Shown: positions 5,036 to 5,738 of the stretch, in pieces | Position numbering within the stretch: the first letter of the stretch is position 1 | Layout of the letters: each line of letters begins with the position of its first letter | Source of the DNA: an uncultured Bacilli bacterium | GTDB taxonomy: Bacteria > Bacillota_I > Bacilli_A > RF39 > UBA660 | Direction of reading: 5' to 3' | Assembly (NCBI GenBank): GCA_947631345.1 | Contig: CANRKW010000067.1 | Location: 1 to 5,738, forward strand | DNA: 5,738 bases | Made by a program: the position numbers and the translations under genes | The notes under the pieces: model-generated | What the model was told of the DNA's origin: nothing | What the model saw: the letters and a program-made list of their open reading frames with translations, nothing else | The model's database searches: none

Positions 5036-5738
5036 ATTTTCTTCTTTTTTTCTTTTTTGATTTTGTTATATGAATAGTAAGTACTACCAATACAAGTAAA
5101 ACTAAATAATAAACTATGTTGGTTTTTAAGTATTCCCATAAACTAAAATGTAATTGTGTAGGTGTAATTGCTGGTATTTCTTCTAAAAGTTCATCATCAT
5201 AATATACTTTTATTAAACCTACTTTTGTTCCTTTTTTTGTTGTGTTTTTTATTATTTCTTCTCCAGTATATTCTATTTTTAATTTGTCTTTATCATAAGA
5301 AACTGGTAGATATCTTGTTATTGTTATAGGAGAAGGAATACTTATTTCTAATTCTTTTGCATATTTTGTTTTTAACTTCACTAACTCATCATTTTCTTTT
5401 ACTAAATCAATTCTATCATATCCATCTTTTACTTGGTTGTATATACTTATTAAGTCTTCTAAATTCTTTGATTTTCCATATTCTTCTTTAGCATTTAGTG
5501 TTATTGTAATTATATTAGTGCCTTCTATTTCACTTAATGTACTAAGGCATAATCCTGCTTCATCAGTTGTTCCTGTTTTGCTTCCTTTTACAAAAGATAA
5601 GTCATAGTTATATCCTCTGTTTAGGTAATTTATTGTACTATCTAATGTTATATAATTTGTAGTTGTGTAGTTTCTTGTTTCATATACTTCTTTAAATGTT
5701 TCATTTGTTAAAGCATATTTTAAAATTGTAAGTACATC
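5034..5738 (-). CDS. D-alanyl-D-alanine carboxypeptidase, PBP5-like (S11), C-terminal part
   Basis: A low-molecular-weight penicillin-binding protein that trims the terminal D-Ala of peptidoglycan pentapeptides outside the membrane. The frame is open from the TAA at 5034-5036 to the window edge; the visible 234 residues begin DVLTILKYALTNETFKEVYE. Residues 51-62 read KGSKTGTTDEAG, the K-T-G active-site motif with its usual T-x-x-A-G continuation. The S-x-x-K and S-x-N motifs lie outside the window. A small beta domain follows (about 120-195), then a membrane helix (about 199-218, YYLVLLVLVVLTIHI) and a basic tail KSKKKKRRK. Many family members are held by an amphipathic helix; here it looks like a true membrane span. 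An internal GTG (5379-5381) is not the start, since the catalytic motif lies upstream of it. Which paralogue (dacA or dacF type) cannot be decided. Confidence 0.93.
   Translation of the reverse strand, partial: DVLTILKYALTNETFKEVYETRNYTTTNYITLDSTINYLNRGYNYDLSFVKGSKTGTTDEAGLCLSTLSEIEGTNIITITLNAKEEYGKSKNLEDLISIYNQVKDGYDRIDLVKENDELVKLKTKYAKELEISIPSPITITRYLPVSYDKDKLKIEYTGEEIIKNTTKKGTKVGLIKVYYDDELLEEIPAITPTQLHFSLWEYLKTNIVYYLVLLVLVVLTIHITKSKKKKRRK

Noticed and set aside
5034..5381. A separate 115-residue gene starting at GTG 5379-5381
   Set aside because: The frame continues upstream to the window edge with the K-T-G motif and other S11 residues, so this is the C-terminal part of the carboxypeptidase.

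Overview
The window is AT-rich DNA from a low-GC Gram-positive bacterium. The gene content (a single-subunit-type DnaB helicase next to bL9, WalJ/YycJ, RlmH, and a G5/LysM M23 peptidase) fits Bacillota, or the cell-wall-bearing relatives of Mollicutes common in gut metagenomes. The code is the standard bacterial one: TGA closes the walJ gene and all Trp codons that I checked are TGG, so this is not a Mycoplasma/Spiroplasma-type recoded genome. Every gene I can support is on the minus strand, so transcription runs from high to low coordinates.

From 5738 down to 5034 lies the C-terminal part of a D-alanyl-D-alanine carboxypeptidase (PBP5-like, S11), ending in a membrane anchor. An intrinsic terminator overlaps its stop codon. 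Between 5016 and 4804 there is a roughly 210-base promoter region. It holds two good sigma-A promoters, a perfect palindrome on the predicted start site of the upstream one, and a 14-base direct repeat flanking that promoter.

From 4803 to 344 runs a tightly packed five-gene operon: rplI, dnaB, an M23 peptidase with LysM and G5 domains, walJ and rlmH. Gaps are 3 bases or less and three junctions overlap (8 bases, TAATG, ATGA). It joins ribosome structure and modification (bL9, RlmH), replication (DnaB) and wall turnover and its coordination with replication (M23 protein, WalJ). It resembles a compressed form of the B. subtilis rplI-dnaC ... walRKHIJ ... rlmH region, with a wall hydrolase where walRKHI would be. 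The M23 protein carries Asp in place of the last zinc-binding His, and RlmH ends Y-N-K instead of the usual Y-H-K.

The last 343 bases are the most unusual part. They contain a 4-unit heptamer repeat just upstream of a sigma-A promoter (282-310). The promoter precedes a structured leader of about 170 nt with a 16-codon ORF that contains a run of eight G. An intrinsic terminator then sits directly before the ribosome binding site of a gene for an exported protein, of which only the N-terminus (1-76) is in the window. In reading frame terms, one extra G would move the small ORF's stop codon into the terminator hairpin. I propose, as inference, a phase-variable transcription attenuator controlling a surface protein.
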